From: Paraconiothyrium sp. Pb-2020
Taxonomy: Eukaryota; Ascomycota; Dothideomycetes; Pleosporales; Didymosphaeriaceae
Assembly: GCA_022419385.1 (NCBI GenBank)
Contig: JAJUBI010000001.1
Location: 1,922,001-1,986,000, forward strand
Length of the DNA stretch: 64,000 nucleotides
Direction: 5' to 3'
Part shown: in pieces, positions 1 to 10,435 of the stretch
Layout: every line of letters begins with the position of its first letter
Position numbering within the stretch: position 1 is the stretch's first letter
Made by a program: the position numbers and the translations under genes
Notes under the pieces: generated by a model
What the model saw: only the letters and a program-made list of their open reading frames with translations
What the model was told of the DNA's origin: nothing
Database searches by the model: none

Positions 1-1
1 A

Positions 2-419
2 GACGGACAAACAGATAAGGTAGCATTCCGCGTAGGCCAGCTGTTCCGGCACAAGCGGTATCATTATGAGGGTATTGTTACCGGTTGGGATACAGTGTGC
101 GATGCAGGCGAGGAGTGGATTCATAACATGGGTGTGGATCGCTTGCCTGGGGGAAGGGTGCAGCCGTTCTATCATGTCATGTGAGTCTTCTCCCTACTTG
201 ATTTGGGTTCGCACATTTTGGGACTCGAAATTAACCCTCGTACATAGGGTCTGCGACAAGTCGGTGAGGTACGTGGCGGCGGAGAATATCTCACCCTGTG
301 ATCCAGGGACTGAGCCTTCGGAGGCGCTGCTTAAATTAGCTGGACGGCACTTTAAGCGGTGGGACGCAGAGAACGGCGTTTTCGTAAGTAACGTCAGGGA
401 TGAATATCCGGACGACTAG
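2..419 (+). CDS. YccV/HspQ-like domain protein, 3' part only (probably fungal F-box/YccV protein)
   Basis: Partial gene entering from the left edge. Exons 2-180 and 248-419, with intron 181-247 (GTGAGT...ATAG); the frame joins as a Met codon across the splice. The translated piece has the hemimethylated-DNA-binding (YccV-like) signature: FRVGQLFRHKRYHYEGIV, then EEWI, MGVD, QPFYHV and, after the intron, SVRYVAAENI. In fungi this domain usually sits at the C-terminus of F-box proteins that may act as SCF substrate receptors, so that role is inferred from the family. The F-box, if present, lies outside the window. The end is clear at the TAG codon after a short acidic tail (DEYPDD). Domain call is strong; overall product name is not provable here. 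Confidence 0.8.
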
Positions 420-780
420 ACTGGAAACCACGGGTCACGATAGGGAAGCAGTGCAGAGGGTTTAAGATGTATTCAGGGACCACCTAAGACACCCGTATAC
501 ACTTCAACTTGAAATACCTATCATTCTCCGGCAGCACGTCGTCTTCGAGGGTATTTTGAATGATATGAAATGCCCCGCTGATCAACTACATACCGAGATG
601 CACCCATCGGTCTAACACCTTATCCACCAGGTATCGAACAGCCAAAAGAAACAAAGACCTAGCCATCCATGTCAAGTAAACGCCGACAAATGCTCAGCAA
701 AACTATACCAAGGCAACAAGTACCCCACTAACCCCGGAAATCTTTCTCCAGTCACGACTTGGCTCCAGCCTTTTGACGCC
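420..780. other. Intergenic, convergent 3' ends
   Basis: This 361-base gap lies between the end of the YccV-domain gene and the stop codon of the POM152 gene on the opposite strand. It should hold the two 3' UTRs and terminators. No further coding frame or repeat is visible. Confidence 0.6.
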
Positions 781-3700
781 TCAGTACTGCAACAACTTCT
801 GCCCACCTCTCCCCTCGACCCCCTCGACCTGCTTCGCAAATCCGCACCACCTATCCTTGATACTCACAACCTCGTACGTCCCCTCCTCTTGCACAGGCAC
901 AAACATCTCCCTCTCATGGCTGATTTCCGTCTTTATCTCCAAGACTTTACTCTTCTTCCCCCGCGCCGCGTTCGTAGATCTCGTGTAGGTGAATTCAAAA
1001 GGCGGCGTGCCCTCAAACTGGAAATGCAAGTCGGTGTTTCCGCCCTCGTGGATGTCAACGGAGGAAACCTGTCCACCGGAGAGACGGACGGAGGGGATGG
1101 GATGGATATGTTTTGTGAGGTCAAGCGGCGCGAGGCAGTCAGATGCCGAGTCGCGTAGGCCAGTGATGGTAAAGGTGCCAGGGAGCTCGGCGAGGCGGCG
1201 GAAGGTGGTGGCGGCATTGGACGCTTTGCGCGTTTCGCCGTTGAAAGTGTAGTAGACGGTGAAGGGGTTTTGGCCACTGAGGGCGAAGCTGAGGCGCTCG
1301 CCGACGCAGAAGTCGGCGCGCTCCTCGAGGGCAGTGGCAGTCGGCGCGTCGTGCACGCTAACTTGGACGCGGGGACTGGCGCTAGAGGGCTTGAAGGCGC
1401 AGCCGCGGGCGTCGCGCACTTTGCGGATGGTGATAGAGGAGACGCCGAGGTGGAGCTTGCGGTGCTCGATCTTGAGGTCGAATTTGTTGGTGCGGATGTC
1501 TCTGTGGACGCTGATCTCTGGTTTGGGAATGCCGGCCTGTTTAATTTCGATCTCCAGGTAGAAGGGTGCTTGGCCTTCGAGCGTCATGGGGATAACTTCT
1601 TCGCCGTCGGACTCACGGCTGCAGTAGCTGTACGTTTTACCTGGTGTATCGAAGCGTGCTGAAGGGCGCGGGTTCACTGTCTGTTGCACGACAAGGGACT
1701 TGAAGTGTTTCTTTGAGTGGTCATACCGGCTATCAGCGAGCTTGTGGAACGTGTATTCGTAGGTTCCCGCATTAGACGTGTCGGCACGAATGGTTGTCAA
1801 TCCGCTCAAAGCGCGAATGTTTTTGTCGCGAGGTGCAGCTGTCTTGCCTTTGCCCTTGTATTCGTACTTGTACGAGACTTCGAATGGAGCGTTGCCTGCA
1901 GATCACTCAGCAAATTACAATAGACTAGAGTTTGGTCTCATACCTGACAAGGCCACTTCGAAGGAATCTTCGTCACCCTCGCAAACAGCGTCCTTGACGT
2001 ATCTTCCATCTTGGAAGATGATCGACGGAGTCTCTGGGATGTTGATCTGTGGTCGGGCAATCCAGCCCACATTGAACGTACTGGCCTTCTCTTCGATGAA
2101 ACCAGGGCAGACCGAGTCACGGACGGATCGGAGGTGATATGTACCTTGCTGCGTGATAGAGAGGGGAGCATTAGCGCCCGACACGTGAACCCTCTGTTTC
2201 TGATTGGTGTCAAGATTCTCGTACTCAACGCTCCAGGGTCCAACTCCAGAGAGACGAAGAGGGAGTTCCACATTCCTGCCCTCGAGCGCCATTATTGACT
2301 GTTTTCCATCCACCAGGCCGAAGTACGCTTTAGGACGTTCGTGCCTGACTTGTACTTTGGCCTCTTGGTTTTTGAGAAAATCTTTGCACTGCATACCATC
2401 GATGATGCTGATCAATGCTACCGTATAATCTCCGCCATTCTTGAGTTTTGGTGTCCTGATTGTGTAATTCTCACCATCGACATCGACCGTCTGTTTGCTG
2501 CGCTTACCATTGTGCACTACTTCGTACTCCAGCTTGAAAGGCCCATCGCCGACGAGTTTTACATCGAACTCAACATAGTCGTCGATACAGGCCTGTTTGG
2601 GTTTATCCTCTTCGATGAAGGAGGCAGAGGCGGGAGGCCTTACGTCCTGCTGCAGCACGAGGTTCTGCAGAGGACGATCTTTGTAGATCGCATCCGAAAT
2701 AGACTTGAACGTGTATGTATAGTGTCCAGCAAGATCTGGCGCGAGATCGATGCTACCTCTGAGAGAACCGATCCGTACATCACGAGGTTGCGCTCTAGAA
2801 CCCTTCCGCTGCTCTGTGTATTTGACAGAGAACGGTGGTGTACCGATGAAATCCATGCCGACATGTAGACCGGTAGGATTTCCGGCACACTTGTCGATGA
2901 TGTCTTCGCTCGCCAATTGAAGTTCGGGTTCAGGCGGATTCTGTACCAAGCACGATGTAGGCTCAAGTATGTCACCCCCGCAAAATTCAGTGGAAACAGA
3001 CTTGAGCGTGTATAGCCCAGCATCCGATGCATGGATTTTACCGATGCCAGGTTTGATGGTGTCCTCCTTTATCCCTGCATCTGCGCTATGGTGCCCATCC
3101 GCAGTAATGTCCGCTTCAGGCGTAAAGAGCCACTGAACCGTATGCGGGGCTTCGACGCGGCCTTTTCCAGTAGATGCGTAAGCGAGAGGCAAAGGCTCCC
3201 GAGTACCCTTGGCCACTCGCATGGGGTTTTGGGGATTGCACCCCTTGAAAAAAACCTTCGGGCGTTCATGGACTTCGAAACCCTGGTAAGTGCCGGTGGT
3301 CTTGGTCTTCGGGTGGTCTTCATCCTCGTTCCCGAGGAAGTTGATCGAGTTCCCGAGCCCGTCTTGGACCTCTTCAACAGCGTATTCCCAACCATTTCCA
3401 GTTGCCAAAGTCTCGTTCAATGGCACAGTGACCTTCTGGGAACGTGCCCATGAGACGTCTTCCTTGCCGCTCTTCACCAATGCTTGCGATGTTTGCCTAG
3501 ACAGTGGAGATACGAACTCGTCTGGTTGCAAATTTTGGAATTCGGATCCCCCACGTGGCTGACGATCGACGGTCAAACGGTACTTGACGTAAAGAGGCGG
3601 TACACCTTCCACTTCCAATTCAACATTGGACAGGTCGTTACGGCAGCGTCTGTCTCCGGTGGGTTTTACGCGTGCCTGTGGACATTTCGCAACGATCGCA

Positions 3701-4663
3701 TTGGTGCTCCTAGGACGCACCTCAAGCTTTGACTGATCGACGACCTTCTTGAGTAGGTAAACACCGGGCTTTTTCACAGTGTATCGGAGGAGGAGCGGGT
3801 CTTGAGGATCTGTTTTCTTTGCAGCCTTGCGTGCCTTTCTCAATAGCGCCTTGAGCTCGCTCTTCCTGATTGAGATAGTCTCGTTCTGATTCGTGTCAAA
3901 GTCGAGGCGGACGAGATCTAGCTCCACGGGCTCGGTCTGATTGATGAGGATCGGGAGTTCGAGCGAGGTAACGGTGGAGTTCAGGCAGAAGGAGAACTTA
4001 TCCGGATTCAACACTGCAGATCTACAGGGCAGTTAGTTGGGAGTCCCCTTTGGTGCGATCGTGACAGACGTACCCTTCAGGAAGTATGTTTATGATTTGC
4101 TTGCCTAGAATCAAAGACGCATTGTGCAGGATAGGGCCTGGTTTGACACTGCGTTCACTGATGGCCAATTCGCTATCGAACAGGAAGCCAGCCAGTGATA
4201 GGAACCAAGTTTGTACGGGTATTCCAATGCGAAACATAAGCATAATGTCCAGCGCGGAGTGAACGACGAAGAGAAAAAATGACGTAGAGGTGCTCCATTG
4301 CAGCCAGGGAATGTCCAGCAGCGGTACGCCCAGCATGAAGAAGATCATATCCAGACCGCACCACTTCATGCAGGACCATACGGACTCATCCTCGTCTATG
4401 GACAAGTTGTAGAAATCGTACAGCTTCCATCCCCATAGTGCGATGTATATCGAGCATACGTAGAGGCGCTGTTGCGCTGGATCGATGATGTTGGCGGGTA
4501 TCCAAGGGCCAGACTGTTGGGGTGGCGCCAACGGTCGCGGTACGTCTGGTAGAGGGGTGTTGACATTTGGTCGCCGTGATGTGGAAGAGGTACTGGGAGC
4601 TTGTTGCTGGTGTTGCGGCGTTGACGGGAATCCGCCGGGTCGTGGTCGCGGTGTGCCGTTCAT
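781..4663 (-). CDS. POM152: Nucleoporin POM152 (nuclear pore membrane protein)
   Basis: Three exons on the minus strand: 4663-4074, 4021-1944 and 1895-781, with introns 4073-4022 and 1943-1896. The product is 1260 aa from the first ATG. The N-terminus is Pro/Gln-rich and probably faces the pore side. It is followed by hydrophobic segments (LYVCSIYIALWGWKLYDFY, the FFMLGVPLLDI region, FFLFVVHSALDIMLM) that anchor the protein in the pore membrane. The long remainder is a lumenal array of Ig/cadherin-like repeats with recurring PF..EY and Y.Y...D motifs, the hallmark of Pom152. Yeast Pom152 is 1337 aa, so length fits. The open frame continues 24 codons upstream of the chosen ATG to a GTG at 4735 without a Met, so the start at 4663 (MNGTPRPRP) is the best choice unless a further 5' exon exists. 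It shares a divergent promoter with the deubiquitinase gene. Confidence 0.93.
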
Positions 4664-5188
4664 TGTGCCCTGTGGCAGCTGGTCGCGCCGCTGTATGCTC
4701 TCATGGGTTGGGGTGAGAGCTTGGTAATCGGCCACGGTGCAGGCGAAAATGCACGGGTGTGTGTGTGCGGGGCGTCAAGCTGTTGTGTTTTGTTCTCTGC
4801 TTTTACCGGCAAACAAAACCCAGGGCGCGTCTCTGAAGCGCGAGGTCATAGTTCCGCACAACAACCAATCAGCGTTCAGCACAACCCGGCTCTACCAAAC
4901 CTCGGTGTTCACTCACAACACGATCTACGTTCTCCATCACCATTCACTTGCGCCCCTCTCAACCTATTGTTCACCTCGCACACTAGGTCAATTGCGCACA
5001 ATAGCCTCGATAAGCGGCCGTGCTCAGTATGCAAAATGCCCTTCCGCGTTCCTTTGCTACGACCTCCCTTAAACTACCATCTGACTTGAGCTCGACATAA
5101 CCGCGTTTGCTTTCTGTCAAGCACGGGCTCAGTACTTTCGCGCGCCTGTTACTCACCTACCACTCCAATCATCAACAACTCACCCAAC
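4664..5188. promoter_or_regulatory. Divergent promoter between POM152 and the UCH gene
   Basis: About 525 bases separate the two start codons, which point away from each other. Pyrimidine-rich tracts (around 4910-4980 and 5140-5180) precede the rightward gene. No convincing TATA box is seen. The left 70 bases are also open in the POM152 frame (see finding on its start). Confidence 0.5.
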
Positions 5189-6808
5189 ATGGCTTCTGCG
5201 GAGACGTCCACCAATGGCAGCACCGTCGACCACCCAGTCAAGGTCGATACAAGCCACCCAGGACAGCCTGAAGCCACGCAGGGCCATCTGAATCCCTCCA
5301 CCGAGATCTCAAAGCTCGGTCTACCCGCGGAACACCAGGGAGACCCATGTCTTACCCACGCAACTTCAGAGAAGTCACATGAGGAAGGTCAGGCCGGGGC
5401 TTGCGCGAGGTCACCGAGCTCAAAGAAGCGATTCCTGTCTGACTTACCCGACAAATCACCCAGCAAGAAGACCAAGCCAGTGCCAAAAGAGCCCGCTCAA
5501 CGCTCCCTAAGCCCATCTGACGTCCCAGCTACTGTTGTGGACAAGGAGACATGGCAGGGATACTGTGAAATCGAGTCCGACCCCGCCTACTTCTCTATCA
5601 TTCTTCGTGATATCGGCATCCAAGGTATCGATGTCCAGGAGCTCCATCTGATGGATTCAGTCCATCTCACCACCCTACCTCCAATCTATGGCCTGGTTTT
5701 ACTCTTTCGTCACCGTGAATTTGATCAGCACAATCAAGAAGGAGCCTGTCCAGACAATGTGTGGTTCGCTAATCAGATGCCTGGTCAGAACAGTTGCGCC
5801 ACCCTCGCTATGATCCACACACTCCTCAACGTTGTCGCTCCGGACATTGACATTGGCGAGCATATGCGTCAGTTCAAGGACTTCACCCAAGACATGACTC
5901 CTCTTCAGCGCGGTCACACCTTTGCCAGCTGGGAATTCGTCAAGAAGATTCATAATTCCTTCGCCAAAAAGATGGACATGCTTGAGAACGACAAGTACAT
6001 CGCCAGCAAGGCCACCCGGGCGGTCGAGAAGGGACATGGCAAAGCTGCAATTGCGAAGAAGAAGACTGCAGATGAGAAGAAGACTCCGGGTCTTCAGACC
6101 AAGTCGCGTTCTAGGACAGCACGACGCAATTCTGAAGACAGTGTTCAAAGCATTGACTCTGTGGACTCCTTCGAGGAGAACGCCCACCACTACCTGGCTT
6201 TCGTGCCCATTGATGGCAAAGTCTGGAAACTCGATGGCATGGACAAGCAACCAACGCTCATGGGTGAATACGACCATGAGCAAGGCGAGATGTGGTTCGA
6301 AGCTGTTTCCGAGCGCATCAACAAGCTCATCGGAGCTGGCGACCACGACTATGGCATCTTTGCCATCACTCAGTCTCCTCTTGTGCCACTTCGCAACAAA
6401 TTATGTGAAGCGGACAACACGATCAAGCATGTGGATAGTCGTTTGACCACGTTGAGCGTCGACTGGAAGGAGTTTATGGATGAAGAGTATCGCGAACCTC
6501 CGAGCCCGAGCTTCATGGGTTCATTCAGCGAGGAACAGCGAGCTGCAAATCCTATCCCTGGCAGTATCAAAGCTGCCATCGCTAAGGAAGGCGTGTCGGA
6601 ACTCTTGAATCGGCATCGCAACTTGGTTACGGAGATGAGACGAGTAGTGTTACAATACATGGAGAAAGAGCAAGAGGTATTTGAGCAGGGCGAACGTGCC
6701 GAGGCACGCCGCTGGGACTATGGTCCTGCCATTCAAGCTTGGATCGGCATGTTAGCTGAGAATGGCTTCCTCGAGGAAAACCTGAAGTTCTTCGAGGAGG
6801 AGAAGTGA
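5189..6808 (+). CDS. Ubiquitin carboxyl-terminal hydrolase, UCH family (BAP1/UCH37-like)
   Basis: Single exon, 539 aa. A deubiquitinating cysteine protease of the peptidase C12 family. The first ~120 residues are low-complexity with basic KK/KR clusters, perhaps a nuclear signal. The catalytic domain starts at WQGYCEIESDP. The active-site Cys is C203 in NQMPGQNSCATLA with the oxyanion Gln at Q196; catalytic His is H334 (AHHYLAF) and Asp is D349 (LDGMD), 15 residues apart as in UCH37. A charged insert (~270-325) interrupts the domain. The tail RRWDYGPAIQAWIGMLAENG resembles the C-terminal ULD-like tail of UCH37/BAP1, which docks onto partners such as proteasome, INO80 or Polycomb-type complexes; which partner applies here is unknown. 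The Gln-Cys spacing is one residue longer than in typical UCHs. Confidence 0.9.
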   Translation: MASAETSTNGSTVDHPVKVDTSHPGQPEATQGHLNPSTEISKLGLPAEHQGDPCLTHATSEKSHEEGQAGACARSPSSKKRFLSDLPDKSPSKKTKPVPKEPAQRSLSPSDVPATVVDKETWQGYCEIESDPAYFSIILRDIGIQGIDVQELHLMDSVHLTTLPPIYGLVLLFRHREFDQHNQEGACPDNVWFANQMPGQNSCATLAMIHTLLNVVAPDIDIGEHMRQFKDFTQDMTPLQRGHTFASWEFVKKIHNSFAKKMDMLENDKYIASKATRAVEKGHGKAAIAKKKTADEKKTPGLQTKSRSRTARRNSEDSVQSIDSVDSFEENAHHYLAFVPIDGKVWKLDGMDKQPTLMGEYDHEQGEMWFEAVSERINKLIGAGDHDYGIFAITQSPLVPLRNKLCEADNTIKHVDSRLTTLSVDWKEFMDEEYREPPSPSFMGSFSEEQRAANPIPGSIKAAIAKEGVSELLNRHRNLVTEMRRVVLQYMEKEQEVFEQGERAEARRWDYGPAIQAWIGMLAENGFLEENLKFFEEEK

Positions 6809-7283
6809 CTGCTTTATGAGTCGGCGACGAAAGCTAACAAAGCATATGGCAGCTTTGATGTGTAGACAATCTGCACGCGTAGCTACAAGAAATGGCAAAA
6901 CCATCTTTGAGAACCTGTCTTGTTTCGGTAACACTGCATTGACTTCTGGAACAGAGTAATGTAGGACTAGCCAGCGGCGTGTAGATTCCGCAGCGATCTG
7001 CCATAGTCGGGGTAATTTACCCCGCTACAGGCATTGTAGGTTGTGAGCCTCGGATATTGCGGATTGGGCAAAAAGCCGTCGAGCTGACAACCATACTGAG
7101 ATCGTGAGTCGACCATCAATGTAGGCTCAAGTCTTAAGCCCTGATCACACAAGACCCATTCGTGATTGCCCCACCAGGCTCACCCATTCACTCCTGCCCC
7201 GCACCACGGCTGACTCCGACCCATCCCTCGCCATTGCAGCTTTACAAAGACTGACCTCGCAACAACCCGACCAGTCCAACACG
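6809..7283. other. Intergenic, 3' UTR of UCH gene and promoter of glyoxalase gene
   Basis: 475 bases between two rightward genes. CT-rich sequence precedes the downstream ATG. No additional coding signal is seen. Confidence 0.5.
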
Positions 7284-7950
7284 ATGATAATCGGCCTCCA
7301 CCACGTAAATCTAGTCGTCCCCCCCGGGACCCTGGAACAAGCGAACGACTTCTACAGCACAACCCTCGGTCTGACTCCGCGCGCAGTCCCGCAGCTCCAG
7401 CGCGATACTCTCGCATGGTTCGACATTGGCAGCTCCGGCCAGTAAGTAATCCCAGGAAATGCTGGATGCTGGCTGCGAGCAATGAATAATTCCCCATAAC
7501 TCTTTCATCTCCCCAACCAGATGTCTCGTCCCCGTCTAGAAAGAACACTTAATTGACTTTAGGTTTTAGGCAAGTCCACGTCGCGTTTGGAAAACCGGAG
7601 GACTTTGCGTTGATGAGTTCGAGGCATCCTTGCTTTAGAGTGGGCAGTCAGGAAGAGTTGCAGAAGCTGCAGACTAGGATTTGGGAGCATCACGAGAGGG
7701 GTGGGGAGAGTGCGCCGAAGGCGGCGGATAAGTATGTCTTTTCTTTTGCTGACTTAATGTGCTTGTAGTCGAACCTGGCTAATTTCTGTGCGCGTTTAAG
7801 GCCTGGGGGAGAGAACAGTGGTGCAAAGGGGCTGGAGTATCCGACGAGGTTTTTCGCGAGGTAGGTTGAGCTGTGTGAAAAAGGTCCTACGAGGGGAGGC
7901 TAATATGGTACAGGGACTACGCAGGAAACAGACTAGAGTTTACGTTATGA
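7284..7950 (+). CDS. Glyoxalase/bleomycin-resistance/dioxygenase superfamily protein
   Basis: Small vicinal-oxygen-chelate fold protein of 138 aa, split into four exons: 7284-7441, 7570-7731, 7801-7860 and 7914-7950. The three joins keep frame (all phase 2). The N-terminus IIGLHHVNLVVP carries the first metal-ligand His of the fold, and the last exon ends DYAGNRLEFTL with the conserved Glu before the terminal strand. That is one complete VOC domain and nothing else, the usual size for cytosolic fungal members. The substrate cannot be read from sequence; lactoylglutathione lyase proper is two-domain in fungi, so this is more likely another VOC enzyme. Intron 1 is 128 nt, the longest in the gene. 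Intron density is high for a 417-nt CDS. Confidence 0.85.
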
Positions 7951-9117
7951 AGGACACCAAATGGAACAATGAAGATTTTGACCAGTTTCCAAATATCAAT
8001 TCAGTGTGTAGAGATTGTCAAAGTTGCAGAGGTGATGAGTGTCTATCGGCGTGTGCATAGTGGTAGTCATTAGGCCGATTGTCGCGAATCATGGCATTGT
8101 TAGGGCCTAGAGTATGCTATGACCTGATGCCGACATAGTCGCTGTAACAGTTCACCCATGAAGTTCGATAAATGTCATTCCATTTTACGCGTCTTACCAT
8201 GTTAGAGAGTATTGCCTGCGGTCGCCATGCACTCCCAGAGTGTCCCCACCGTCCAAATAGATGTCTCCAATCCGCGAATTGGAGGTAAGTCAGAACTTGA
8301 TTAAATCCTACAGTGTGGTACGTCTCGAATGATTTGGATGATGAAAAGTAGGCATAACCGTGGAGATCCTCCAAGACTACTTAATTCCTTCGACACCCAC
8401 CATTTGCGTAGCAGTCCATTACCCTGCCATGCTTTCTCGGTAGAAAACCTTGCATGGCTATGGCTATACGGTCACGACATGGACTACCGTGCGCAGCAAC
8501 AACTGTGTGGGAGAAAACATAGAAGACGCATGTTTCGATGGAGTTGTTCAAAGACCTCGAGCCTACAAATCCGACCTTGATCCAACAGATGAATCATCAT
8601 CCACTGAATCTACATTGGGTCGGCTCCTGTGTATCCGCCAAAACGCCACCATGTCGGGCAGAGCACCCGACAATGCCTCACTCATCGGCGGCAAAACCAT
8701 CCTTACAATCGGTGTCTTCCACAGCGGCACCGGTGCCTCCTTGATCGAAGAAATGGCGAAGCACGGGCCCGCCTCACCTCCGCTGGCGGCAATGCCTACA
8801 AACTTCAAGCTACTGGGTCAGCTAGCTTTTACTTCTCATGTTGCCTTGACATACATGTTGCCGTCAGGATCAGTGCGCTTTGCGCGTCGAGGACCATTCA
8901 TACACAATCCGTATCTCTTAAGAGAATTGTTGTAGATTGGCCGTTCGAGTGTGCCGCGCAACATATGCAACTCGATTACTTCCTCAGCATCATGATGCAG
9001 CCGTGCTCCCCCAGGGTATCTTCAAACGCTGCATGCCATAACGCCAGGTTTCAGCTGCTGCTACGCAATTCCATCACGAGCTGCTAGCACGTGTTATCTG
9101 AGTTCTGACCTGAGATC
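7951..9117. other. Intergenic region, no convincing gene
   Basis: 1167 bases between the glyoxalase and Vps71 genes, which converge. A 161-codon open frame covers 8450-8935 on the plus strand, but its composition is not protein-like and it matches nothing I know. No repeats or RNA genes seen. Confidence 0.45.
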
Positions 9118-9941
9118 TCACGTCCATTTCAAACAGCGAGTCGCTTCATGCGCGTCTTTGCATTCCATGCCACAGACTCTCGCCCCGCATTTTAGACACC
9201 TGATCTTACCCCAATAACCACAGTTGTCACAAAAGTGTCGTTGCGGAGGGCCCCCTGCCGCAGGAGCAGCAACATGTGAGGCAGCGTACGATAGCGGGGG
9301 CGCAGAAAGCAGAGCGTCGAGCTCGGTCTGGGTGACGGGCGGTGGCATAGAGCTGTCGATGGCGAGGAGTGGATCGTCATTGAGGTTCATGCGCGAGGAC
9401 GTCGGCTTCGTCGCCGATGGCGCAGCTGGAGCAGGAGTCGCCTCAGAGGGTGTGGGTGGTATGGTGGAGGTTCGTCGTAGCGGTTGAGCTGCTAAGCGGG
9501 TCGCGGCCGTCGCGGAGCGCGGTAGCGGTGCCTGTTGCACCAGCGCGAGCTGGGCTTCCTCGTCGTCGAGCCAGTGCTTGATCTGCCTCTGGTATTGTAT
9601 GATTCTTCGGGCATTCTGCGTCTTCGGAATGGCTACAGAACAGGTCAGCGCGGCGTAACTTGAAAGTGTACGAAGAGAAAGTGCGTACATGTCTTTCCGG
9701 GTATCGATATGCTTTGCTTCGGATCGTTGTCTCGATTCAGCTCTGCTATGCGGCGTGCGATGGCCGTCTGCTGCCGCGAGCTGAGTTCATTCTCACCGCG
9801 CTGGTTGGGATTGGCGGCGGCGCGCTTTTTGTTCTTGGGGTTTATGGCGATTTTGGAGGGGTCATAGCCAGTGTCCACTACATAAGTCCATCCTGGCGCA
9901 ATGGCAGTAGCTGAATTGGGGAGGACTTCGACGTGTGGCAT
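9118..9941 (-). CDS. VPS71: HIT-type zinc-finger protein Vps71/ZNHIT1 (SWR1 chromatin-remodelling subunit)
   Basis: Two exons, 9941-9689 and 9632-9118 (intron 9688-9633, phase 1), 255 aa. The C-terminus is a complete zf-HIT domain: HFCDNCGYWGKIRC, then LKCGARVCGMEC, DAH and TRCLKW, giving the CxxC-CxxC-CxxxC-HxxxC zinc ligands. The ending TRCLKW is typical of ZNHIT1/Vps71 rather than other HIT-finger proteins. This protein belongs to the nuclear SWR1 complex that exchanges H2A for H2A.Z. The N-terminal part (YDPSKIAINPKNKKR and ELNRD, then RRIIQYQRQIKHWLDDEE) matches the family's basic, helical region. Start chosen at the ATG giving MPHVEVLP; upstream in-frame sequence has no ATG. It is divergently arranged with the mannosidase gene. 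Confidence 0.92.
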
Positions 9942-10435
9942 GGTTGCGAAGTGCTGGAGAGCAAAGAGCTGTCGAAGCACGTTGCGTCGGAACGGGCCCA
10001 CGGATGGATGATGGATGGATCCATGGATCGGGGCAGCTCACATGATCGCGCGTTGGGGGAAAGCGCGCCGGGCGTGGATGGCGTGCAGTGTGGGCGGCAT
10101 GCGGAATGTGGTGCTCGCAACACGTGAAGCAGCTGACCAACACTGACGCAGCCAAGATCCTCGACGCCCTTAGCAACGCCTCCCCGAACCATCAGAACAA
10201 AGGCTTTCGCCCAAGAGCAGCCGTGGGCCGGGCGATGAGCAGTGTTGCTATTTCCATGCAGCGCACTGTCCGCAGACAGGGGCTACGGTTCCCGACTTGG
10301 CAGGGCCATGCTGCTGCCGATGCTCCGTCAGCCTCGAAGCCTTCTGTCTCCGAAGGACACCGCATCGCACCACAGCCCCCCAGTCGCTTTTATTCTTTTC
10401 TATTCATGTCGTCTATACGTTGATACACATTCGTA
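9942..10435. promoter_or_regulatory. Divergent promoter, VPS71 and GH47 mannosidase
   Basis: 494 bases between divergent starts. It contains a small run of GGAT/GGATG repeats near 10002-10024 and a CT-rich stretch just before the mannosidase ATG (10380-10420). No clear TATA element. Confidence 0.5.

Noticed and set aside
5699..6346. 215-codon minus-strand open frame
   Set aside because: Antisense to the catalytic domain of the UCH gene, whose motifs are decisive on the plus strand.
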